Below, in pieces: positions 12,988 through 23,988 of a stretch of 64,000 bases of DNA. The notes below the pieces were generated by a model. It was not told the DNA's origin, ran no database searches, and worked only from the letters and a program-made list of their open reading frames with translations. Each line of letters begins with the position of its first letter. Position 1 is the stretch's first letter. A program made the translations under genes and the position numbers. This DNA is from Helichrysum umbraculigerum. Lineage: Eukaryota > Streptophyta > Magnoliopsida > Asterales > Asteraceae. The stretch is from assembly GCA_949592205.1 (NCBI GenBank), contig CATIUR010000002.1, positions 315,001 through 379,000 on the forward strand. The letters are read 5' to 3'.

Positions 12988-13059
12988 ACCTACTTCCCCC
13001 CTTCCCTCAAGATCTCTACTTCCCCCTGGATCCTCTCACTATATATATATATATATATA

Positions 13060-14324
13060 GGGTATGGATCCAGTAAGAACACCAACTAAATAAGAACAAA
13101 TAAGAACAGGGGTATAGATGTAATTTTGCCACTTAATTTATTTTCTCCTATTTTTTACTCCCTCCGTCCCATTACAAATGTCCACATTACTATTTTGGGA
13201 TGTCCCATTATAAGTGTCCAATTTGATATTTAACCAATCAAAAAAGACTTTAGTGGGTAGATTTAATATTTGATTGGTGAAAAGTGGAGTTAGTGGAGAA
13301 TCCTAAAACTACGTGCAAAGTCAAAGTGGACATTTGTAATGGGATGGAGAGAGTAGCAGATTTCTTTTTCTGCAACAAAAAAAAAAAACACGGAACCCAA
13401 GCTTTTTTGATTGAAATTAATTTCAATACATTTAACTTATGGATCAAACAACTACCATCACTGGATTCATATTTTTGTCTACTTTAATTTGAGATAAGTT
13501 TCGTTCATCACAATAAAAAAAATCAATAGATGCACAACTCACTTATTGTATATTTGTATATCTGTTTGATTATTCTCCGTTTCAAACTTTTTACACTTAC
13601 ATCTACTTAATGTATTATATTGATATTGATTGTGCATGTATTCAAATTTAAAATCCCTGATCACATTTTTGAGTCATACACATAGCAAGGTTTTTGTATA
13701 TTTATTTGACTTTATCGTAATATGCACAACATGGGTTTGTACATCTATTTATTTTATCATGATATGAACAAGATTTTTGTACATCTATTTGATTTATCAT
13801 CTCCTGTACATATAATTTCACCATATGCACATAAATAAAGTGGATGAACAACTAAAGTTTACTATGCACAACATGTTTTTTGTACATCTATTTTATTTCA
13901 TCATAATATTTACAATATTTTGTACATCGATCTATCTGATTTATCATCTCCTATACATATATTTTCATCATATGCACATAAATAAAGCGGGTGAACAATT
14001 ATAGTTGAAACTAGAAAAAAGACAATAAAGTCACGGTTGAAAAGAAGATGCAAATTCGGATAGAGCTATTTGATTTTGAAGATAAATCAAGCAAACGCTT
14101 GGTAATTTTCTGGAAAAGGAATCGTTGACAAAGATGAATACATGATTTTAGGGATTTGTTGGTAACTGACATAGAAGGAGAACATAGTTTATTCCTAAAA
14201 TACCCTTTTGTTAATTATTTAATTAAAAATTCATTTGTATTTTTCTCAGCCATCAATTTAATTAAACAATGGTTCAGATCTGTTCCTAGTTGTTCTTATA
14301 TATTTGTTGTTCTTATTTGATCCA

Positions 14325-14328
<4 letters not shown>
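13060..14328. mobile_element. 1.3-kb TIR element in (TA)n
   Basis: The left end (GGGTATGGATCCAGTAAGAA, then ATAAGAACAAATAAGAACAG) and the minus-strand reading of the right end (AGTTTGGATCAAATAAGAAC, then ATAAGAACAACTAGGAACAG) are imperfect inverted repeats of about 50 bp. TA repeats flank both ends. The interior holds a Stowaway MITE, and words such as TTTGTACATC and TATGCACATA occur several times at 13690-13990. There is no transposase ORF, so the element is non-autonomous. Confidence 0.7.
13158..13353. mobile_element. Stowaway-type MITE (Tc1/mariner)
   Basis: The left end is CTCCCTCCGTCCCATTACAA and the right end is the inverted counterpart (…TTGTAATGGGATGGAGAGAG). TA at 13156-13157 and 13354-13355 is the expected two-base target duplication. 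The length of 196 bp, the CTCCCTCCGTCCC terminus and the AT-rich interior are those of plant Stowaway MITEs. It is nested inside the 1.3-kb TIR element, so it arrived later. Confidence 0.9.

Positions 14329-14367
<39 letters not shown>
14329..14367. repeat. (TA)n tract
   Basis: Pure TA repeat between the TIR element on the left and the Helitron-like element on the right. Confidence 0.9.
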
Positions 14368-14371
<4 letters not shown>

Positions 14372-16104
14372 AACGATTAATCATGGATACTTAGGCCTCA
14401 TACGTGTCAAATAATTAGTAGGTTTTGCAATTCCTTTTACCGCCAAAAAACTAAACTCTATTTGTAAACAGTTATTACATTCCAGTCGTTATATCCTTTC
14501 ACAAATTACAAATAATAAAATAACATTAAAATTTTTTAAGAAAAACACATAAAATTGTGTATATTGCGCCTATGTATTAACCGCCTTAGCGAAACTCTCA
14601 ACCCTCAGATTTCTTCTACTTTTCTCAAAAATGAATATTTTAGTAATATATTAGATCTCTATAATCCACTTTGCCATAATCTTTCTACATTAACACTTAA
14701 ATTTTAAATAACTCTGTCTACATATTCTATTTGCTATTTATTATTTGTCCTTTATGATAATTTTATTCCGATGGAAAAGATCAAGCGATGTATTTGTGAA
14801 TTCTCATTGTCAACATAATCTTATTGCACATAATCTTATATATTGCATTTCTTTGATGTGGAGTTGGTTTTATTTAATTTATTTGTGAATCATCTACAAC
14901 GTTTTTTTCTTTTCAACATATAAATTTTTTTCCATGATTGATTATTGATTCATACGGAAGGAAAAATGATGTTGATTTTGTATTGGAATCTCGTGCATGA
15001 AGTTTGGAGATGTCATTCGGGAAACGACGGTATGATAGGATGTACTTGATATGATGATTGGACTTTGTGTTAATATAAAAGCCGGTAAGGCATATTCTTC
15101 ACTAATTTAACCATCTAATCTAATTAATATAAAATGTTACATATTCTCTTATTGGAGTGCATACAAATATATTATATCATTTATATGAACGACTTTGTTA
15201 TTGAGTATTATCGTTGGCTCTAAGAACTAAAATGAAGAAGAGAAATGAATATACTCTTCAAAGTCTTCTTGCAAATAGTTAAATTATGAATAATATCTTA
15301 TGTCTTATACAAGTTTCCCTATTCCTATATATGACGGTATATATTTTATACAAATTTTTAATATTTATGCCAACAGTGGTGTAATTACAAGTATTATTAG
15401 GTCATCTTCCATGTATGTCATCTATCCCAACGTTTTGTATTAAATTTGATCTACACTAAAATTTGAAAGATTTTGTATCAAATTGGGTGCAATACACATC
15501 ACACTGAATTTATAATGTTTTATTTAACCATTTTTTTAAAAAAATATCTTTATCATTTGAGTAAAAAAATTGAAAGAAGGTTTTGATTTGTATTTTTCGT
15601 TTAGGTATGTTATACTTTACGTTATATGATAAGTTATTAAAACAAATATAAATAATTTTTAAACAAATACTGATGGTTAATTAAATCATTGGTTTACGAA
15701 TAGAAGTTATTAATTTGAAATTAAAGGAAAGCAAATAAAAAGGATTACGCTTATGTTAATAGTTTCTAAAACTAACATAAAGATACCGAGTAAAGTAAAT
15801 TTAAATGTAAAAGAAAGAAAAAGTTTAGAGGGTAATTTGTAAATGAGTAAAGTCTTTTAGTGTAAAATTTTGGAGCATACATTGAAAATGAATCACCTTG
15901 GATGTAAGCATATTTCCAAAAAAAAATTTGTTATCTCAAATTTGGTATAATGTTTGGTGTATAAATTGGAGATGCCCTGAGCTCTGATTCCTTTAATGTG
16001 AGTAGTAATTTATATTCGTTTATAATGATATTTTTAATTTACACGTTACAAATATCTAATATAATATTTTGAATAAAATCGTGCATCGCACGGGTAATAA
16101 GCTA

Positions 16105-16105
<1 letters not shown>
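14368..16105 (+). mobile_element. Helitron-like non-autonomous element
   Basis: The right end has the Helitron 3' signature: a short hairpin (CGTGC-ATC-GCACG, about 16080-16092) followed about ten bases later by CTAG at 16102-16105 and a host T. The left end begins TC after an A at the edge of the TA tract, as expected for A^T insertion without target duplication. The interior is AT-rich with no RepHel ORF. The 3' end is better supported than the 5' end, because TC dinucleotides are common. Confidence 0.6.
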
Positions 16106-16139
<34 letters not shown>

Positions 16140-17450
16140 TAATGGCTTGTAATTAAAACAAATGAGTGTTAGTAAATTCTCATTATACCCTTTCACCCCA
16201 AGTTTAAATGAGTGGTCCAAAATGTTTCTTCCATTTCTCCATCAAAACATTATCTTTAAATTCGTGTATGCTATTAGATTTGTTGTCGATTATGAATGCT
16301 TGTTAGATCAAGTAATATTTTTTTAACTTACATAAATACTAAACTTGATATCGACAACGCGGAAAAAGTACATCTTAAAACCTGTGTACGCAAATGAATT
16401 TGTTGCCGATTATTAATGCTAATGTGAGGCAAAATGTTACTCCGTAATTTTTTAGCATAAGTATCATCTTCAAACCTGTGCATGTAAATTGGTTTATTGT
16501 CGATTATGAATACTAAATTTGAGATTGACAACGTGAAAGATGTACCACGTTTTGTCATAAGTTGGTTATTATTGAAAGACATATTAGACTTTAATCATAC
16601 AAAAAATGAGATTGAGTATGTATTATTTTTATTAATGTTTAGATTTTTATTGTTGATCTTTATATAATGGTTCTTACTTCTCAAGATTTTTCTTTTAAAA
16701 TATAGCATTTTTCACTAAAAATATGTAATCGTTATATATAAGTATTCTTATCATATAGGTAATAATTATGCTAAAATAACATTGTATAATTGTATACTCA
16801 TAATTAGTTTTACTATTATGATTTATTTTAAGATTATTTATTGTTTTACAGGAATTGAAAAAATTAATATATTCGATCATTAAGTACAGTAATCCAATTA
16901 AACATTTTTTAAGTTTAGTAATCTAGATGAACATTTTCGTAAATTAGATTAACTAATTTGTGTATTAACCCTCAAATTAAGTAACAAAAGCAATAGAAAT
17001 TTAAATATTAAAACCAATAAAACCCAATGGTGACATACGGAATTGACATCGATAATGTCGTATTAGTTAGGATTTAGAGTACAAATAATGAGATTTACTT
17101 CGCAATTTGAGACTTGTTTAGGTTTGTTAGTTTAATTAAATTAAATTTGTTTTGTTATTATTATTTTTAATATTAAAATAAGATTTGCTATCTAAAAAAG
17201 GCAACCAAATTTTTTCCTATAAATGATATAACGTATGTTGTTGGTTTTTTTATTATTATTATTTTATTCCATATTCACTCAATTAAAATAGTGAGGGGGG
17301 TTTAAGGAAGGGTATATTAGTCTTTAATCACTTGTAAAATTGGATTAAGTATGCCATTATTTTTATTAATGGTTAGATTTTCATTGTTGATCTTCATCTA
17401 AGGGCTATTATTTTTTCAAGATTTTTCTTTTAATATATAAGATATATAGA
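16106..17450. other. AT-rich intergenic region with a ~120-bp direct duplication
   Basis: A TA tract (16106-16136) is followed by AT-rich non-coding sequence. A segment with 'TTATTTTTATTAATG', 'TTAGATTTT.ATTGTTGATCTT' and 'TCAAGATTTTTCTTTTAA' occurs at about 16587-16705 and again at 17320-17440. Its end resembles the terminus of (TA)n-associated elements, so two nested or adjacent element ends are possible. No gene was seen. Confidence 0.5.
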
Positions 17451-20400
17451 TGTGTTCAATTTAAGTATTTATATACACATTTTTTTTTGTTTATTCTAGT
17501 TTCTACAAGAACTCAAAAAACCCAAGTTATCGATAAACAACAAAAATGGAGTTTCTTTGTGTAACAACTTAAAAATCTATTTGTGGTTAAATTATTAATT
17601 TTTGGCCTATATTAGGTATTTATATACATTTACGATGAAAATTATTTAATTATATACGATAAACTTAGAAATTATTGATTTTTTTTGTATTACGCTAAAA
17701 CACTTAATATTTAGCGTAATGCTTTAATTTTTAATTCGGTGCCAGATATTATATTTAAATGAAAAAAGAGGCTATTATATATATTTATGTGGTCAATTTA
17801 AGCATTTATATACATTTTTGTTTGAATTATTGTTGTTTCTACAAGAACTCAAAAAACCCGAGTTATCGATAAGCGAAAAAAAAACAGAGTTTCTTTGTGT
17901 GACTGCTTAAAAATCTATTTATGGTCAAATTATTAATTTTTGGCCTATATTAGGTATTTATATACATTTACGATGAAAATTATTTAATTATATACGACAA
18001 ACTTAGAAATTATTGATTTTTTATGCATTACGCTAAAACACTTAATATTTAGCGTAATGCTTTAATTTTTAATTCGGTGGCAAATATTATACTTAAATGA
18101 AAAAATAGACTATTATATATAGTTATGTGGTCGATTTAAGTATTTATATACATTATTTTTTGAATTATTGTTGTTTCTACAAGAACTCAAAAAACCCGAT
18201 TTATCGATAAACTAAAAAAAACAGAGTTTCTTTGTGTGACACCTTAAAAATCTATTTATTGTCAAATTATTAATTTTTGGCCTATATTAGGTATTTATAT
18301 ACATTTACGATGAAAATTATTAAATTATATACGACAAATTAGAAATTATTGATTTTTTTTTTGCATTACGCTAAAATACTTAATATTTAGCGTAATGCTT
18401 TAATTTTTAATTTGGTGCCAGATATTATATTTAAATGAAAAAATAGGCTATTATATATATTTATGTGGTCAATTTAAGTATTTATATACATTATTTTTTG
18501 AGATATTGTTGTTTCTACAAGAACTCTAAAAACCCGAGTTATCGAAAACAACAAAAAATGGAGTTTCTTTGTGTAACAACTTGAAAATCTATTTATGGTC
18601 AAATTATTAATTTTTGGCCTATAATAGGTATTTATATACATTTATTATGAAAATTATTTAATTATATACAACAAACTTAGAAATTATTGATTTTTTTTGC
18701 ATTACGCTAAAACACTTAATATTTAGCGTAATGCTTTAATTTTTAATTCGGTGCCAGATATTATATTTAAATGAAAAAATAGGCTATTATATATAGTGAT
18801 GTGGTCAATTTAAGTATTTATATACATTATTTTTTGAGATATTGTTGTTTCTACAAGAACTCAAAAAACCCGAGTTATCGATAAACAACAAAAAACGGAG
18901 TTTCTTTGTGTAACAACTTAAAAATCTATTTATGGTCAAATTATTAATTTTTGGCCTATATTAGGTATTTATATACATTTAGAATGAAAATTATTTAATT
19001 ATATATGATAAACTTAGAAATTATTGATTTCTTTTGCATTAAGCTAAAACACTTAATATTTAGCGTAATGCTTTAATTTTTAATTCGGTGCCAGATAATA
19101 TATTTAAAGGAAAAAACAGGCTATTATATATAGTTATGTGGTCAATTTAAGTATTTATATACATTATTTTTTGAATTATTGTTGTTTCTACAAGAAGTCG
19201 AAAAACCCGAGTTATCGATAAACAAAAAAAACAGAGTTTCTTTGTGTGACTGCTTAAAAATCTATTTATGGTCAAATTATTAACTTTTGGCATATATTAG
19301 GTATTTATATACATTTACGATGAAAATTATTTAATTATATACGACAAACTTAGAAATTATTGATTTTTTTTGCATTACGCTAAAACACTTAATATTTAGC
19401 GTAATGCTTTAATTTTTAATTCGGTGGCAGATATTATATTTAAATGAAAAAATAGACTATTATATATAGTTATGTGGTCAATTTTAGTGTTTATATACAT
19501 TATTTTTTGAATTATTGTTGTTTCTACACGAACTCAAAAAACCCGAGTTATCGTTAAACTAAAAAAAACAGAGTTTCTTTGTGTGACACCTTAAAAATCT
19601 ATTTATGGTCAAATTATTAATTTTTGGCCTATATTAGGTATTTATATACATTTACAATGAAAATTATTAAATTATATACGACAAATTAGAAATTATTGAT
19701 TTTTTTTTTGCATTACGCTAAAACACTTAATATTTGGCGTAATGCTTTAATTTTTAATTCGATGCCAGATATTATATTTAAATGAAAAAATAGGCTATTA
19801 TATATAGTTATGTGGTCAATTTAAGTATTTATATACATTATTTTTTGAGATATTGTTGTTTCTACAAGAACTCAAAAAACCCGAGTTATCGATAAACAAC
19901 AAAAAACGGAGTTTTTTGTGTAACAACTTAAAAATCTATTTATGGTCAAATTATTAATTTTTGGCCTATATTAGGTATTTATATACATTTAGAATAAAAA
20001 TTATTTAATTATATATGATAAACTTAGAAATTATTGATTTCTTTTGCATTAAGCTAAAACACTTAATATTTAGCGTAATGCTTTAATTTTTAATTCGGTG
20101 CCAGATAATATATTTAAAGGAAAAAAAAGGCTATTATATATAGTTATGTGGTCAATTTAAGTATTTATATACATTATTTTTTGAATTATTGTTGTTTCTA
20201 CAAGAAGTCGAAAAACCCGAGTTATCGATAAACAAAAAAAAAAAAAAAACAGAGTTTCTTTGTGTGACAGCTTAAAAATCTATTTATGGTCAAATTATTA
20301 ATTTTTGGCATATATTAGGTATTTATATACATTTACGATGAAAATTATTTAATTATATACGACAAACTTAGAAATTATTGATTTTTTTTGCATTACGCTA

Positions 20401-20487
20401 AAACACTTAATATTTAGCGTAATGCTTTAATTTTTAATTCGGTGGTAGATATTATATTTAAATCAAAAAATAGACTATTATATATAG
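17451..20487. repeat. Satellite array, nine copies of ~337 bp
   Basis: Nine head-to-tail units begin at about 17451, 17788, 18126, 18464, 18800, 19137, 19473, 19811 and 20147 (period 336-340). Each contains 'TTTCTACAAGAACTC', 'CCGAGTTATCGATAAAC', 'TTTTTGGCCTATATTAGG' and a perfect or near-perfect 13-bp-stem hairpin GCATTACGCTAAA…TTTAGCGTAATGC with a ten-base loop. Shared variants show a higher-order pattern: copies 3 and 7, 6 and 9, and 5 and 8 are the closest pairs. Element C is inserted where a tenth copy would start, so the array may resume to the right of the window. Confidence 0.9.
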
Positions 20488-20903
20488 TGTAGATCTCTAG
20501 TCGTGACCTAATCAAGTCCTAACCGTTATAGTGTGCGGAATCCAATATAACGATTAACAAAAGCGTATAAATCAAACCGAAACTAATGATTTCACTATGA
20601 TAAACACAAAGAGCTTATTAGCTTGTATTGCAATAAGTCGAACAAAGAAAACCCCAGAGAATACAAAAATCGTCAACCTTGATTTCTGAGCCGAAATAAA
20701 GTATTTATACCGAAACCCTAAACTGACCATGCGACACAACCCTGTGTCGCATAACCGACTCATGCGACACAAGCTTGTGTCGCATCTTATGTCGCACAGA
20801 CAAAAATCAAATGTAATTACAACTTAAATGACAAACGTTCCAAATCTAGTAATTACATACAAAACAAAGACTAAGTGAAAGACACACTAAATATGCACCA
20901 ACA
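20488..20903 (-). repeat. 3' LTR of element C (416 bp)
   Basis: On the minus strand the LTR runs from TGTTGGTGCATATTTAGTGT to …GATCTACA. It follows directly after the PPT. It contains inverted pairs of the family word TGCGACA(C/T)A with TGTGTCGCA at about 20734-20796, and a TATA box at 20701-20709. The partner LTR is outside the window. Confidence 0.8.
20701..20709 (-). promoter_or_regulatory. TATA box of LTR C
   Basis: TATAAATAC on the minus strand inside the LTR, downstream of the TGCGACACA words. It is the likely pol II core promoter of the element. Confidence 0.55.
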
Positions 20904-20916
20904 AACTCCCCTGTGT
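20904..20916 (-). other. Polypurine tract of element C
   Basis: ACACAGGGGAGTT on the minus strand, directly before the LTR start TGTTGG. This is the usual position for priming plus-strand DNA synthesis. The upstream bases GAAGACCAAGCGGAAG are shared with element B. Confidence 0.75.
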
Positions 20917-20942
20917 CTTCCGCTTGGTCTTTGAACGGATCT

Positions 20943-23900
20943 TCAAATGTTTCTCCAGGCATCTGGGAATACACCGCCAGCATGTATCCCATTCATCACA
21001 CAAAGATCAACAACCTTCTGAAATCTCAACGCTTCATCTCTATATCTCGGATGATACCGAATTCTGTAATCAAATAGCTTGCTCATATCATCTCGAGATA
21101 GGTTGATCAGACTGATCGGATCGTAAACATGAAATCCTTGTTTGCCCAAACCAAGAATAGAAGTCTTTCTTGCATGAACGACTTCCCAAGGATTGTCGTT
21201 TGGAATAGCAGCTAGCTCAGTTTCCTTTGCATCCTTAGGAACAAAATACAAAACTGCTTCACCTGTCAGATCATCATACTCCCAATATATAAATCTTCTG
21301 AGAAAGTTCAAGGGAATAAGTTCCAACGGTATTACTGACAAACACTTCACTGGAGGATAAATAATCTTCACTTTTGGTCTTCCAGTTTCAGGATCAATCT
21401 TTTTCTTGTAAACATGTCTCTTTCCAAGTACTGGAGTTATCATGTTATATCTTTTGCTGGAAATCTCTCTTCGAATCACTCTTTGAATATAATCGGCTTG
21501 ACTGTCTCTTGAGCAATTCACCATCTCTAACTCTGTAAGCTTGCGCAGATCTAATCTTGGAAGTGAACTCAATTGATAGAATTTCCTCTTGAAATACTGA
21601 ATACCGTCACTTCTCTTGACCATGATGACCGCGTTGTTCTCATCATACTTCTAGCTTATAATCATTCCTTTCAAATCCGTTCGTACTTTGTACGTCTTGC
21701 AAGTCACTGGAGTTGATGTCGGAGCACGAAAATAATCTTTTGTCACTGAAGGACCTATGCTAGTTGAGGCACCAGAAGTAGAAGCAACAGCAGGTTCTAC
21801 TATTGGCTCTGTAGTTGTCGAAGGAGCCGCCTCATCTTCAGAAGAATCAGTTTCAATTATCGGAGGACCGTCAAACCCTTCATCGCTATCTAGGCCTTCG
21901 TCCTCGATATGAACATCTTGATTATCTTGATTTCCTTGGTCATCTGAATCGGAATGGTCTTGATTGAGCAAACTTTGCAAGAATGAGAGATCAGCTTGAG
22001 AATAATCAACTGCTAACGCTCTTGGTTGACCTGGAACATAATGAACAGCAAGATACTCCAAAGCAGGCATATTTGTTTCATTCATAACCGTGGATTGCTT
22101 TACATCAATTTCGGCGGGAGTCTGAGATGGAATTTCTAAAGCCTGGCTTGACTCCCCCGCAATTCCAGATACAGACTCTAAAACTGACAATCTAGACTGG
22201 AGTCTATCAACTAAAGCAGATTTCTGTTCCAATTCCGCAATCTTGTCAGCTTGAACAGCGAGCAGAGCCTGTTGATCTTCCACAGTCTTGCGTAAGCTCT
22301 CAAAAGAAGCCATAATCAGAGACAGGTCAGGCTGAGAAGTAGGAGCAGAAGAACGAGTGACTAAAGTAGGTTCACGAATGTGAACCGTTTGCCTTGAGCG
22401 CTTGGTCATCTCAGGTCCAAAAGGATCAAAATCAGCATCCTTGCTTTTCCGTTTGGGAGCTGCAATTCTTTTCTCACTACGTCGAGAAGCAGGAACATGC
22501 CTGCGACCTTCACGAATGCGCCTTTGAATTCTTTTAAACCTACGAATGTGAGAAGGATTGCGACGAAGCCTCTCAATCTCAGCATCAGAGGGAACTTCAC
22601 CATCAGAGTGAGACGGTGTCGATCCCCCTTCAGAATCAGCAGGACGGGCAGGCTCCCCCGTTTCCTCAGACTCAGAATCAGAAGAGTCTTGTGCTTCTTC
22701 AACCTGCACATCAACAAAATTAAGTTCATCTAAATTAATAGGGTTAATAGACAATTTCGTTACTGTACTTTCCGAAAAAGTTCAATTTAGTTACCGAACT
22801 TTTATTTGGTTCAATTGAATTACTGAACATTTAAATAATTGATCAAATTGTTACTCAAGTTTCTAATCATACACATATTAGTTACTGTAGTTTACGAAAA
22901 TGTTCAATTTCGTTATCGAACTTTCATTTTTTTGGAATAAAAAACGAGGATTTTACACTTGTAAACCGGTTTTGTAAGTTCAGTAATTCAATTGAACAAA
23001 ATAAAAGTTCGGTAATTAAATTGAACTTTTTCGGAAAGTACAGTAACGAAATTGTCTATTAACCCAAATTAATATCAGCAGCAGCAGCAAGATCAGCAGC
23101 AGCAGCAGCAACATCAGCAGCTTGAATGTTCTGAACGTTCACAGGTTGAGCTGGCTAGACTGGAGCGTTTGCTGTCTCTGGATCTCTCCACGCGTGATTT
23201 GGTGGAGGAACATAATTCGGATCAATAATCCCGCCAAAAAGAGGGAAATTAGCTGTTGCTCGATCACCTTGAGCACAGATTACCCAAATCCTATTTGTCA
23301 TCGGCGTCAAGCGTAAAACATTCTGAGGAAGGCCAGCCGGAAGATCCAGAACAGTGTGATTCATGAGAAGCTGGATAAACCGAGGATATACATTCCAAAG
23401 CTTAGCCGTCGGTTGAAGATTATCCGTCATCCCCTTAAAGATATAGCCTGAAAAGTTGAACGGCTTGTTGTACACAAGAGCTAGAGCAGCTGAGGCTGTT
23501 GAGGAGCTCATGCCGTCGAAACCAGCTTTCCTGGATGAGAGACAGACAATAACGACATGAAACAGGAACCTCCACACCTTCGGGAGATCACCTTTGTTGT
23601 ACTGGTTGCGCAGAGCTCCGGGGTAGCCAATTCTCATCATACCCCCTAGAATAAAGTCACTGGGGTAAGTTGTTTCCATATCCGGAGCGTCCCCAAATTG
23701 AAAGAAATCACGAATAAGCGCCTCGGTGATAACCACTTGGCGACCAGCAACTGATGAGATAATCCGAGTCTCTGGTAAGTCATTATTGATGCGTGCGTTG
23801 ACCCATAAAGACCCCACTTGATCTTTATATATCGGTGTCTCCAGAGAAATCGCTGTAAAGATCCGAGAACGCTGTAGAAAAGTCACCATAGGTCGATAAG

Positions 23901-23988
23901 CCTCTGCATTATCCGCCGTAGTGTCCATAAAGCACACCACATTATGCCTAGGATTCCAGACATATCTCTCCATATGTTCAGCTGCCAT
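20943..23988 (-). pseudogene. Third ORF (env-like position) of element C, broken
   Basis: Starts at MAAEHMERYVW (23988) two bases after a TTTGTTTTGCAG acceptor-like site and ends in …NGIHAGGVFPDAWRNI. About 904 codons after subtracting the MITE. Architecture as in B: an N-terminal conserved domain (RHNVVCFMD, NKPFNFSGYIFKGM, YPRFIQLLMN), a poly-Ala/acidic linker, a coiled coil around 22130-22310 (QALLAVQADKIAELEQK) and a basic C-terminal domain (DGIQYFKRKF, YDPISLINLSRDD). Breaks: in-frame TAG at 23155-23157, a MITE at 22741-23065 that also shifts the frame, and in-frame TAG at 21651-21653. Function unknown. I see no signal peptide or membrane segment, so 'envelope' refers to position only. 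Confidence 0.8.
22741..23065. mobile_element. 325-bp MITE with long TIRs and 9-bp TSD (Mutator-type)
   Basis: The ends are near-perfect inverted repeats of about 88 bp (GGGTTAATAGACAATTTCGT…) with about two mismatches. AAATTAATA occurs on both sides (22732-22740 and 23066-23074) as a nine-base target duplication, typical of Mutator superfamily elements. The insertion plus TSD is 334 bp, not a multiple of three, so it interrupts and shifts the third ORF of element C. A degraded internal copy of the TIR lies at about 22873-22925. Confidence 0.9.

Larger units (their letters stand above)
3988..13040. mobile_element. 9-kb non-autonomous TIR element in (TA)n, with captured gene fragment
   Basis: The two ends match in inverted orientation over about 70 bp with mismatches. 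The left end starts GGGGAGGGATCAATGGGGAAG. The right end, read on the minus strand from 13040, starts AGTGAGAGGATCCAGGGGGA. Both then go through purine-rich blocks to a similar ACC..T.GATCA motif. Both ends abut TA repeats, so an exact target duplication cannot be read. No transposase is visible. The interior holds palindromic AT-rich repeats, a short tandem array and a phosphatase gene fragment with introns, as in Pack-type (gene-capturing) TIR elements. A Mutator-like origin is possible but not shown. Confidence 0.6.

Noticed and set aside
13284..13487. Open frame MELVENPKTTCKVK
   Set aside because: It reads through the right end of the Stowaway MITE and an A/T run. No conserved protein.
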